NCBI GenBank assembly: GCA_902800245.1
Contig: CADCDY010000037.1
Location: 1-64,000, forward strand
Source: an uncultured Prevotellaceae bacterium
Lineage (GTDB): Bacteria; Bacteroidota; Bacteroidia; Bacteroidales; Bacteroidaceae
Reading direction: 5' to 3'
DNA length: 64,000 nucleotides
The translations under genes and the position numbers were made by a program. The notes below the pieces were generated by a model. It was not told the origin of the DNA and did no database searches. It saw only the letters and a program-made list of their open reading frames with translations. Positions 53,403-61,307 of this stretch are shown one piece after another; position 1 is the stretch's first letter, and the number at the start of each line of letters is the position of its first letter.

Positions 53403-54236
53403 TTACTTTTTCTTCTTATTCTCTATAGCCTTCTTTTCTTCGCTAGCCAGTCTGCGCTCTACCTTCTTCACGTCTTCGGCAGCAGGAAGGTCTTCTGGAA
53501 CAATGTCGCGTTCTAAGAGCATGCGACGAACAGCAGCATTGTTGTCGATATGCTCTTTGGCTATCATCGTCTCACTTTTCAGATCTTTGGTCTGAACGTT
53601 GACGCTCGTCATCTCTGCTGCAAAGTCCTTGGCCTTGATGCTGATGGTAGGAAGGAAATCTGCCAAGGGGCGACTGGCGGGCACACCCATCTTTCGCTTC
53701 AACGTGGCTGTGTTTAGACGGAATAGGGCTTGATCACCTTTAGAACGTATGATTGCGAAGCTCCTGTCGTTTACACCACGCTCATACAAAATACCTGATA
53801 GTTTCTTTTCCGTCTCCTGCAACTTAGCACGAGCCTTCACACGTTCAACCTCCAGCAGGCGTTTCTCTATCAGCTCAGCCTTGCGCGTCTGAACAGCGAA
53901 ATAGGTTTGTGCAAAGGCTATCTGCTCCTTGCGCGGGTCACCATTTTGAGCTACCAAATAGCAGGCATAACGAGTGAGTGTGTAATCATCAACTTCTCTT
54001 TCTGCTCCAGATCCCAAAGGAACCATTTTGCTGACGCCAGCAAAATGGTCTGAAACATTGTGTCCCACGTTCTCACAAGCGATTTTAGCCTTATCAATGA
54101 CACCCACAAAATTACGCCATTGAGAATAACCTAACAATGTGCATAACTCGCGTGCACTCCAGCATTCCACACCATCAATCTCAAGTGCGGCCTGCTCGAA
54201 AGCGCTATATAACTGTTGTATGATTTCTTTCTTCAT
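53403..54236 (-). CDS. dinD: DinD-like protein with BRO-N-type domain
   Basis: 277 aa from [17 protein letters not shown]; ten extra upstream codons are possible but unlikely. It matches the DNA-damage-inducible D family: a DNA-binding-like N-terminal domain ([54 protein letters not shown]) and a C-terminal helical domain ([22 protein letters not shown]). E. coli DinD inhibits RecA filaments. It is often inserted in type I R-M loci. It ends in a lysine-rich tail. If the rhuM segment before it were removed, it would follow hsdM directly. Confidence 0.88.
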   Translation of the reverse strand: MKKEIIQQLYSAFEQAALEIDGVECWSARELCTLLGYSQWRNFVGVIDKAKIACENVGHNVSDHFAGVSKMVPLGSGAEREVDDYTLTRYACYLVAQNGDPRKEQIAFAQTYFAVQTRKAELIEKRLLEVERVKARAKLQETEKKLSGILYERGVNDRSFAIIRSKGDQALFRLNTATLKRKMGVPASRPLADFLPTISIKAKDFAAEMTSVNVQTKDLKSETMIAKEHIDNNAAVRRMLLERDIVPEDLPAAEDVKKVERRLASEEKKAIENKKKK

Positions 54237-54249
54237 CGTTATCTTTTTA

Positions 54250-54441
54250 TTATATCTCAAATCCAATATTTCCTAACTGCTTCTTAATTTCATCCTCTAA
54301 ACGGTGGCTCTCTGCAAAGAGGCCGCTGAGTTCAGAGGTCAGACGCTGCATCTTTTCTGCAAAGGGCTCACCATCGTCTTCCTGTTCTGCTATACCCACA
54401 TAGCGTCCTGGGGTGAGAATGTAGTCCTGAGCTGCAATATC
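54250..54441. repeat. 192-bp direct repeat of the hsdM 3' end, copy 2
   Basis: About 96% identical to 55269-55460, the true end of hsdM. It includes the stop codon and codons for the end of HsdM. It overlaps the 3' end of rhuM, which reads into it in another frame. Confidence 0.95.
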
Positions 54442-55253
54442 TGGTCGTCGAGTGCTGCTACCCAGTCAGCCATCGTCATGGGATTCTGCTCTAAGGCTTG
54501 GAACTCGGCATAATCCAAGAATTGCGAGGTCAGTAGGTTCAAACGTTGCAACTCCAACTCCGTCAAGTAGTTCTTGGCTATCTTCACATCGTCACGAGTA
54601 ACATAGTTTCCCTTAAAGTTGGTCATACCCACAAAGGGCTTTTCGTTGTCAACTCGCTCATATATCAGCTCTGCAGCTGTATGTTCATGGACAGCATAGT
54701 GCATCTTGTTCTGTACAGTAGAGAAGAACAGTTTGGTAGTCTTAGAACGAGGGTCATAATCGGTAGAAGTAGCATAGATGTCTGTTACCTGCTGATAGAA
54801 GTTACGCTCGCTGCTACGGATGTCGCGAATGCGTTGCAGCAACTCCTTGAAGTAGCGATTACCACCTTGCTTCAATCGTTCATCGTCCATCGTGAAGCCC
54901 TTCTGGATATATTCATGCAATAAGCGAGTGGCCCAGCGACGGAAACGTACGGCAATAGGCGACTGAACACGATAGCCAAGGGCAATAATGACATCGAGAT
55001 TGTAATGCAGTACCTGATAGCTTTTACCATCTGCGGCAGTTGTTCGGAATTTCCGAACAACTGAATCCTGATCCAGTTCCTTATCTTCAAAGATGTTTTT
55101 AAGATGCTCACTGATATTCGACTTGCTCGACTGGTAAATCTCTACCAGTTGCGCTTGTGTCAGCCACACATCTTCATCAGCAAACAGAGTATTTACACTC
55201 AGTTTCCCTTCATCATCTTTATATAGTATCAGTTTATTCTCCTTCTGTGACAT
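54390..55253 (-). CDS. rhuM: RhuM-family protein
   Basis: About 287 aa from MSQKENKLILYKDDEGKLSV; the frame upstream begins at a non-ATG. It has the RhuM-family core DEDVWLTQAQLVEIYQSSKSNISEH, FRTTAADGKSYQVLHYNLDVIIALGYRVQS and QMMTMADWVAALDDQI-like end. The last dozen residues (LRTTFSPQDAMWV) are encoded inside the duplicated hsdM tail, out of its reading frame, so the natural C-terminus was cut. The family is named from a Salmonella pathogenicity-island gene and is found in many type I R-M loci; its function is not settled. Start lies 15 bp after the hsdM stop. Confidence 0.88.
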   Translation of the reverse strand: MSQKENKLILYKDDEGKLSVNTLFADEDVWLTQAQLVEIYQSSKSNISEHLKNIFEDKELDQDSVVRKFRTTAADGKSYQVLHYNLDVIIALGYRVQSPIAVRFRRWATRLLHEYIQKGFTMDDERLKQGGNRYFKELLQRIRDIRSSERNFYQQVTDIYATSTDYDPRSKTTKLFFSTVQNKMHYAVHEHTAAELIYERVDNEKPFVGMTNFKGNYVTRDDVKIAKNYLTELELQRLNLLTSQFLDYAEFQALEQNPMTMADWVAALDDQILQLRTTFSPQDAMWV

Positions 55254-55268
55254 ATTTAGTTTTCCCAA

Positions 55269-55460
55269 TTATATCTCAAATCCAATACTTCCTAACTGCT
55301 TCTTAATCTCGTCCTCCAAGCGGTGGCTCTCTGCAAAGAGGCCGCTGAGTTCTGAGGTCAGACGCTGCATCTTTTCTGCAAAGGGTTCACCATCGTCTTC
55401 CTGCTCTGCTATACCCACATAGCGTCCTGGGGTGAGAATGTAGTCCTGAGCTGCAATATC
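55269..55460. repeat. 192-bp direct repeat, native hsdM 3' end
   Basis: Native copy of the repeat at 54250-54441; recombination between the two would remove about 1.0 kb containing rhuM and leave an intact hsdM. Confidence 0.95.
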
Positions 55461-56774
55461 CTGCAAGGTCTTTACGGCACAATAGCCTGCTTCATCTTCA
55501 AGGGTGCCATTGCGGAAGGCCTCGAAGGTGTCTGCAATCTTGCGGATATCGGGCTCCATCAATTCACGAACGGCACGAGTCACCATCGTACCCATATTAC
55601 GGGCATCAATGAAGAGAACCTTACCGGCTTGTTGCTTATTGCGAGAGAGGAACCAAAGCGAAACAGGGATACCAGTGCTATAGAACAACTGCGAAGGCAG
55701 GGCAATGATACCTTCTACGAGGTCTGCTTCTACTATCTTCTGACGGATGGTGCCTTCACCTCCAGTCTGACTACTCAATGCACCATTTGCCAATACCAAA
55801 CCGATACGACCTACAGGTGAGAGGTGATGAATCATGTGCTGCATCCAAGCAAAGTTGGCATTGCCTGCAGGGGGGATGCCAAACTTCCAACGGGCATCTT
55901 TCTCCAACTTGTCTGCGCCCCAATCGCTGAGATTGAAAGGAGGATTTGCCATGATGAAGTCAGCTTTCAAGGTGGGGTGTTGATCGTTGAAAAAAGTATC
56001 TGCATACGACTTACCCAAATTGGCCTCCAGTCCTCGAATGGCGACATTCATGTGGGCCATTTTCCAAGTGCTGGGGTTGGCCTCTTGACCATATACGCTG
56101 ATATTGTTGATGTCCTTCTGGTGGTTATAGATGAATTTGGCACTCTGCACGAACATACCACCTGAACCACAGCAGGGGTCATAAACACGGCCTTCGTAAG
56201 GCTGCAATATCTCAACAATGGTACGGACAATACAGCTTGGGGTATAGAATTCTCCTGCGTTCTTGCCTTCCATCGAGGCAAATTTCTGCAGGCAGTATTC
56301 ATAGACGCGACCTAACAAATCTTTTTCATCGCCTGATGCCAGCATGTGGATATTCGTGAAGAGATCTACCACGTCGCCCAAACGACGCTTATCCAATTCG
56401 GGACGTGCATAGTTGCCAGGCAATACGCCTTTCAGTTTGGTATTCTCGCGTTCGATAGCTTCCAAAGCATCATCAATCACCTTGCCAATTTCGGGTGTAT
56501 GGGCTGCTAATGATATGACCTGCCAACGAGCCTCCTGAGGGACGAAGAACACATTGTCTGCCTCGTATTCATCCTTATCCTCTACGTCAGCATCGGGCTC
56601 CTGCAACAGCTCCTGGTATTTAGCCTCGAACTTATCGCTGATGTACTTCAGGAATATCAAACCCAGAACCACACCTTCATATTCAGAAGCATTCAGATTG
56701 CCTCGAAGCTTATCAGCAGCCCTCCATATCGCATCCTCAAATCCGATGGAGGTAGTATTCTCTTTCTTTGCCAT
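55269..56774 (-). CDS. hsdM: Type I restriction-modification methyltransferase subunit HsdM
   Basis: 501 aa. N-terminal helical domain (IWRAADKLRGNLNASEYEGVVLGLIFLKYISDKFE) and an N6-adenine methyltransferase domain with SAM motif YDPCCGSGGMFVQS and catalytic MANPPFNLSDWG (NPPF). It methylates the host copy of the HsdS target, protecting it from HsdR. It is the first gene of the locus, with a good promoter about 100 bases upstream. Its 3' end is duplicated downstream of rhuM. Confidence 0.97.
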   Translation of the reverse strand: MAKKENTTSIGFEDAIWRAADKLRGNLNASEYEGVVLGLIFLKYISDKFEAKYQELLQEPDADVEDKDEYEADNVFFVPQEARWQVISLAAHTPEIGKVIDDALEAIERENTKLKGVLPGNYARPELDKRRLGDVVDLFTNIHMLASGDEKDLLGRVYEYCLQKFASMEGKNAGEFYTPSCIVRTIVEILQPYEGRVYDPCCGSGGMFVQSAKFIYNHQKDINNISVYGQEANPSTWKMAHMNVAIRGLEANLGKSYADTFFNDQHPTLKADFIMANPPFNLSDWGADKLEKDARWKFGIPPAGNANFAWMQHMIHHLSPVGRIGLVLANGALSSQTGGEGTIRQKIVEADLVEGIIALPSQLFYSTGIPVSLWFLSRNKQQAGKVLFIDARNMGTMVTRAVRELMEPDIRKIADTFEAFRNGTLEDEAGYCAVKTLQDIAAQDYILTPGRYVGIAEQEDDGEPFAEKMQRLTSELSGLFAESHRLEDEIKKQLGSIGFEI

Positions 56775-56876
56775 ATCTATTGTTTCAAGTTATTGTGTGT
56801 CAAAGCTGCGATTAAGCGAGAGCCATGATGCTCGCATCAATGGCCGAGCGTAAGCAGCTTCGCATCCTTCAGGATG

Positions 56877-56907
56877 CAAAGATAGGCATTATTTTTTATA
56901 TTACAAA
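56877..56907 (-). promoter_or_regulatory. Promoter of the hsd operon
   Basis: Minus strand TTTG (56907-56904), 19 bases, TATCTTTG (56884-56877): a complete Bacteroidetes -33/-7 pair. A short GCATCC-TTCA-GGATGC hairpin lies at its start site. Confidence 0.75.
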
Positions 56908-57187
56908 ATTTTTGAGCAGCGAATGCAGAGAAAAACTTGTTTTTACTCTGCTGAGTCGCGATAAAATTCGCCTATGGGTCAAATTTTGCACAAGATTATT
57001 TGCAAAATAAATGATATGGCTTTATTAGAGGGGTCGAATTTTCATAAAAAAACCTCCACGAGTCTCACGATTGCATTGCATTGCAACGCCACACTCTCAA
57101 AGAGAGAACGCCACACTCTTTGAGAATCTTCTCCAGAGGAGAAAGATACGTAATAATATTCAAACCAGTAAAAAAAGTGCGATAAAA
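56908..57187. other. Gene-free gap with direct and inverted short repeats
   Basis: No gene seen. It contains AACGCCACACTCTCAAAGAG and AACGCCACACTCTTTGAG in tandem (about 57092-57133), whose ends can also pair, and GATTGCATTGCATTGC. The CGCCACACT word recalls GTGCCACACTT at 14854-14925. Confidence 0.6.
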
Positions 57188-57219
57188 TTTGGTGGGAATG
57201 GGAATTTTCGCTACTTTTG
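57188..57219 (+). promoter_or_regulatory. Promoter of the AAA+ gene
   Basis: TTTG (57188-57191), 20 bases, TACTTTTG (57212-57219). Transcription would start near 57226, leaving a leader of about 330 nt. Confidence 0.7.
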
Positions 57220-57225
57220 CAGGCG

Positions 57226-57554
57226 AATTACATAATTCTATCACAAATCAATTTTAAAATTGTAGCAAGAATGAACATGATGACAAAGGAAACAGCCAAG
57301 TGCCGAGTGGTTCGAAGATGAAGTTAGGAAACTGAATCTGAGTACCGACGGGTGGATTGTACCTTGTCGCCAAAAGCGTTCTTTAACTTATTGCCACAAA
57401 ATTGTCCGTTATGTGATAGAGTAATCTGAAAGGAAGACTCTATGGTATTTAAGGCTGGTGCTTCGGCACTGTGCCTGATGACTCTTGTGCCCCTATCGCT
57501 GGGGCTTATACCTTATTAATATAGTATATTGTTGTGATAGAATGATGTTTGATT
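57226..57554 (+). other. Long leader before the AAA+ gene
   Basis: No CDS is convincing. Several short hairpins near its end, for instance GGTGCTTCGGCACT and GCCCC-TATCGC-TGGGGC (about 57461-57510). A short ATG frame (MNMMTKETAKCRVV) begins near 57271 and may be a leader peptide. I do not recognise a known riboswitch. Confidence 0.4.
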
Positions 57555-59195
57555 ATGAGAAACAGGAATAGATTGATTCGTGACTTTAGGAAACAGACCA
57601 AAACGACTATCTGGAAACACATGGAGGCCATGGCGGTGAACTATGCCGTATATTCGAACCGGCTGAAAGGCTTTGCACCGTTCATGAATGATGATGACGT
57701 ATATTTTTATTGCGATTCAACGAATATGGTGGTAGTGTGCATTGACTGCTACGACAACTATGAGGACAGGACATGCGTGGAATCAGTGGATATGGAACCG
57801 ATAGTTTATCACCCTGGCTGTGAACCACACGAGGGCAGGGTGTGGAAACTGAAGGAGACAATGCAGATCGTGAAGGAGCGTCTGCAGAAACAGCACCTCG
57901 TCTTGAAGGTGTATGGTGTGATGCTGACGGAGGCAAAGATTACGAATGCCGAGGAGCTGGAACTGGTGTGGGAATTCAACGACATGAAGGTGATTGACGG
58001 TTTCGTGAGTCTGGGACACCGTAAGGCTGGGGTGAACAACGACGAAGAGCTGCGTGGGAAAACCTATTTCGACGCAGCGGTAAACGATAGTCCCAAAGTG
58101 GAGGAGGAAGAGGAGCCCGCTAAGGAGGAAGAACCGGATTACGAAGAATTCGAACGGTTGTTGATGGACTTCATAAACAGCGATTGTGAAGAAGGAGGTG
58201 AAACGCCGAAGGATGACGATACTCCGGAAAACGACGAACTGACTTCCGAGGAATCAGAAGACGATACTCCGGAGGATATTGTACTACCTGACGGCGAAAT
58301 AGAGCAGAATGGCACCATCAGCGTAAAGGTGGAGATTCTTCGCCCTATCGCCAACCCTCGCGAGGAGCTGGACAAGCTGGTGGGCTGCGACGACATCAAG
58401 CGTAGAATGGACGAACTGGTGGCACTGACCAGCTATAACAAGATGATGCGCGAGCTGTTCCCAGACAGCAAACAGCATGAGGTGTCGCTGCACAGTGTGT
58501 TTCTGGGACGGCCCGGTACGGGCAAGACGACGGTGTGCAAGATTTTCGGTTCCTTGCTTCGCCAAGCGGGAGCATTGTCGAAAGGGCACGTGGTGGTATG
58601 CGACCGCGGTACCTTCATCGGCACACTATGGGGTGACGAGGAACGATCTATGCGGCAAGTACTGGAAATGGCCAAGGGTGGCGTGTTGATGATTGACGAG
58701 GCATACCTGCTGAACGGCAAGCACGAGAACGACCCCGGCAAACTGGTCATCCAGCTGCTGATGAATGTCCTTGCCGACGAGAGCCAAAGGGACATCGCCG
58801 TGGTGCTGTGCGGATACAGGGAGCCGATGGAAAAACTGTTGGAAAGTAACCCCGGTCTGCTGTCGCGATTCCCCAACAAGTTCGAGTTCTCAGATTTTAC
58901 CATCGACGAGCTGCTGGAGATTACCCGTCGCAGGGTTAAGGAGTACGACTACGAGTTTACGCAACCCGCATGGGAGAAGTACAGCCAGCTGCTATCGGTG
59001 GCCTACGATCAGCGCAATCCGCAGACTTGGGGTAATGCACGATTTATTGCCAACCAACTGGAGCGCATTTATATCCAACATGCATCCCGCTGCGTGAAAC
59101 AGCAGCCAAAGGGAAAGAGAGACTTGCTTTTGCTGACACCGGAGGACATCGTTCCTATCGATATCCCTCGCCAGAAAACAAAAATAGGATTTTAG
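57555..59195 (+). CDS. CbbX/SpoVK-like AAA+ ATPase with acidic linker
   Basis: 546 aa from ATG 57555; the frame starts two codons earlier with TTG. An N-terminal domain of about 190 residues is unlike anything I know (YSNRLKGFAPFMNDDDVYFY, VVVCIDCYDNYEDRTC). Then a very acidic linker of about 80 residues (EEEEEPAKEEEPDYEEFE, DDDTPENDELTSEESEDD). From about 265 the AAA+ module: LDKLVGCDDIKRRMDELV, Walker A LGRPGTGKTTVC, Walker B GGVLMIDEAYLL, sensor NPGLLSRFPNKFEFSDF and a C-terminal lid. Members remodel proteins. The next genes encode two caspase-like proteins on the other strand, so no co-transcription, but proximity in an accessory region may matter. Confidence 0.9.
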   Translation: MRNRNRLIRDFRKQTKTTIWKHMEAMAVNYAVYSNRLKGFAPFMNDDDVYFYCDSTNMVVVCIDCYDNYEDRTCVESVDMEPIVYHPGCEPHEGRVWKLKETMQIVKERLQKQHLVLKVYGVMLTEAKITNAEELELVWEFNDMKVIDGFVSLGHRKAGVNNDEELRGKTYFDAAVNDSPKVEEEEEPAKEEEPDYEEFERLLMDFINSDCEEGGETPKDDDTPENDELTSEESEDDTPEDIVLPDGEIEQNGTISVKVEILRPIANPREELDKLVGCDDIKRRMDELVALTSYNKMMRELFPDSKQHEVSLHSVFLGRPGTGKTTVCKIFGSLLRQAGALSKGHVVVCDRGTFIGTLWGDEERSMRQVLEMAKGGVLMIDEAYLLNGKHENDPGKLVIQLLMNVLADESQRDIAVVLCGYREPMEKLLESNPGLLSRFPNKFEFSDFTIDELLEITRRRVKEYDYEFTQPAWEKYSQLLSVAYDQRNPQTWGNARFIANQLERIYIQHASRCVKQQPKGKRDLLLLTPEDIVPIDIPRQKTKIGF

Positions 59196-59204
59196 ACGGA
59201 AGTT

Positions 59205-59238
59205 AAAAAAACCGAGGGATGGCTCATCAGCCATCCCT
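59205..59238 (-). terminator. Terminator of the caspase gene pair
   Basis: GGGATGGCT-CATC-AGCCATCCC (59216-59237); on the minus strand it is followed by TCGGTTTTTTTAAC. The core is nearly identical to the hairpin at 63922-63951. Confidence 0.8.
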
Positions 59239-59301
59239 GCCATAGGTTGAATGCTTGTTAGGTACCTTGTTGATTCTCCATTTTTTTTCATTATTTGTCC
59301 A

Positions 59302-61302
59302 TTATTTTAATTTCATAGTTTGCCAATGATTTCCTAGTGCTAGTGATGGAATCACGGTAGGAGTTTGTATTTTGTTGTTGATGACAACAGACTGACGTTT
59401 TACCTGCTTGATAACACTTTTTGTTAAATCTCCCATTTCCACTTCACCGTTGGAGGCTTGTAACTCCTTCAAAATATAATAGGTAAACAATCCATGATGC
59501 TTTTCCTCTAGTTGATGGGCTGTTTCGTCACCTTGCGCTGCAGAAAAAACTAACAAGTTGCCTCGTGGAGTTTCTTCTTTTACTTTGATAGCCACGCCAC
59601 GGGACTCTGCAAGCATCTGGTCTTCACGCTTTGTACCACTGAAGCATGCATCTAGAAAAACGAAAGCAGATATTACATTTAATTCGGACAGCTCTTTATA
59701 GAGTTTGGCTAAACTATACCCCGTTGTCGTTATGTCGCTGGCATTTCCATCTATAGGTAATAGATAGGCTGTGTTTTTTTTCTCGTCTGGGAATCCATGC
59801 CCTGCATAATAAAAGATGATCTTGGCATTACCTTCATAGGCCTCAGCTATTGATTTTATCTTATCCACGGCGGCAATGATGTTTCCAAATGTAGCATCTT
59901 CATACAGATTGATATTTTTCTCTGGGATTCCCAATGTCTTTTGACAATATTCACGGAACATTCGGCCATCATTAAGTGCATAAGGTACTGGGGCATCTGG
60001 ATAATTCTCGTTACAGATAATGAAGGCAAAGTTGTCATCAGTCTGTTTGTTCGTCGTAGGAATATTCTTATCAACATCAGAATCAGGAGCTGGATAGCGA
60101 GAAACGACAATTCCTCTTTTTTTCTTGTCGCTTTTTAAAGGTGTACTCCTGACTATCTCGATTTGTTGGTCATCGGTCAGAAGATTTTTTATTATTTTTA
60201 TTTCACCATCTTGTTTGACTTTTGCCACACCATCCTTAAAGGTTATAGCATCGTCATATTGACATGACAGAAGCTCTCTCCCATTTCCCCAAAGACCCCA
60301 TTTGGAACCTTTTCTCATGCTGTAAAAATTTTTGTCTACTTTTTTCAGTTCATCATAAGTCCCTATAGGTATAACGACATTGCCTTTTGTGTCAAAAATG
60401 CCTTCTTTATTCTCGACATCTGTTACAAAGACATGGTCATCCCTATAAATAACTTTTTTATATATACATGGAATAACCTCTTTTCTGTCTTTATATGAAT
60501 ATATGCCTTCTAAAGTTTCTTCTCCCACATATTTTGTGGTGTATATGCATTCATCAGACATTATAAATAGTTTATGGAATAGCTCGGGCACAATTACTTT
60601 TCCATCAAACGAATATAATCCGACCTTTCCTTCTGAGTTAGTCGCTTCTATATATTCTTTTTTGTCTGTTCTTATTGTAATTTTTTCGTATTGGCATGGT
60701 AGCAAAATCACACCTTCTTTGGTTGCAAGCCCTTCTTTCCGATTAGTGCCTGTTATCTTGATAAATGGCTCGGATGTATTTTTGATTATATAAAAGCTTT
60801 TATATTCGCAAGGGAAAATAATCTTTCCTTGAGCATCTGCCAACCCCTCTTTGTGTTTTGTATCCAATACTGAAATAAAAGTGTATTGAGGGTGTGTGTC
60901 CAAAACGCTAAATCCAGAATACTGACATGGGATTAATAATCTTCCATTCATATCCCCCAATCCATTATTCATGTTAAAGTCTGTAAGTTGGACATAATTT
61001 GTCATCTTATTGCTATTAAGGAGACTTGAAAGCCTGATGTAGTGTATATACTTCTCAATCGGATAAACGGTTTTTCCTGTCTCATCAATCATTCCGAAGA
61101 CCTGATATTGCATTCGGACTATCCCTATTCTTTGCTTGCTGTTCCACGTTGCATGAACATACTTGGGTTGGACAACCCATTTTCCTGATGCATCCACAAA
61201 ACCATACCGCCCATTATTATTATCCATCTTTGCACCTACAATTTGTGCGTAGGCAATAGGTGAAAATAGCAGGGTCATCAACACGCATATAATCTTCTTC
61301 AT
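59302..61302 (-). CDS. Exported WG-repeat protein with active-looking caspase domain
   Basis: 666 aa. Signal peptide MKKIICVLMTLLFSPIAYAQ. Residues about 22-365 hold nine or so WG-type repeats (YGFVDASGKWVVQPKYVH, GLADAQGKIIFPCEYKSF, GIFDTKGNVVIPIGTYDEL). From about 420 a C14 caspase/metacaspase-like domain: NFAFIICNENYPDAPVPYALNDG, His502 in YYAGHGFPDE and Cys553 in FLDACFSGTK, both catalytic residues present, followed by VFSAAQGDETAHQ. So a cysteine protease probably acting in the periplasm or outside, with the repeats as a binding or sensing part. It is 5 bp downstream of its inactive-looking paralogue; they share a terminator. Confidence 0.9.
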   Translation of the reverse strand: MKKIICVLMTLLFSPIAYAQIVGAKMDNNNGRYGFVDASGKWVVQPKYVHATWNSKQRIGIVRMQYQVFGMIDETGKTVYPIEKYIHYIRLSSLLNSNKMTNYVQLTDFNMNNGLGDMNGRLLIPCQYSGFSVLDTHPQYTFISVLDTKHKEGLADAQGKIIFPCEYKSFYIIKNTSEPFIKITGTNRKEGLATKEGVILLPCQYEKITIRTDKKEYIEATNSEGKVGLYSFDGKVIVPELFHKLFIMSDECIYTTKYVGEETLEGIYSYKDRKEVIPCIYKKVIYRDDHVFVTDVENKEGIFDTKGNVVIPIGTYDELKKVDKNFYSMRKGSKWGLWGNGRELLSCQYDDAITFKDGVAKVKQDGEIKIIKNLLTDDQQIEIVRSTPLKSDKKKRGIVVSRYPAPDSDVDKNIPTTNKQTDDNFAFIICNENYPDAPVPYALNDGRMFREYCQKTLGIPEKNINLYEDATFGNIIAAVDKIKSIAEAYEGNAKIIFYYAGHGFPDEKKNTAYLLPIDGNASDITTTGYSLAKLYKELSELNVISAFVFLDACFSGTKREDQMLAESRGVAIKVKEETPRGNLLVFSAAQGDETAHQLEEKHHGLFTYYILKELQASNGEVEMGDLTKSVIKQVKRQSVVINNKIQTPTVIPSLALGNHWQTMKLK

Positions 61303-61307
61303 AATTT

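Noticed and set aside
53403..55253. rhuM and dinD as a prophage fragment
   Set aside because: BRO-N/KilA-like proteins occur in phages, but both genes here sit inside a compact hsd operon and no phage structural or integrase gene is present.
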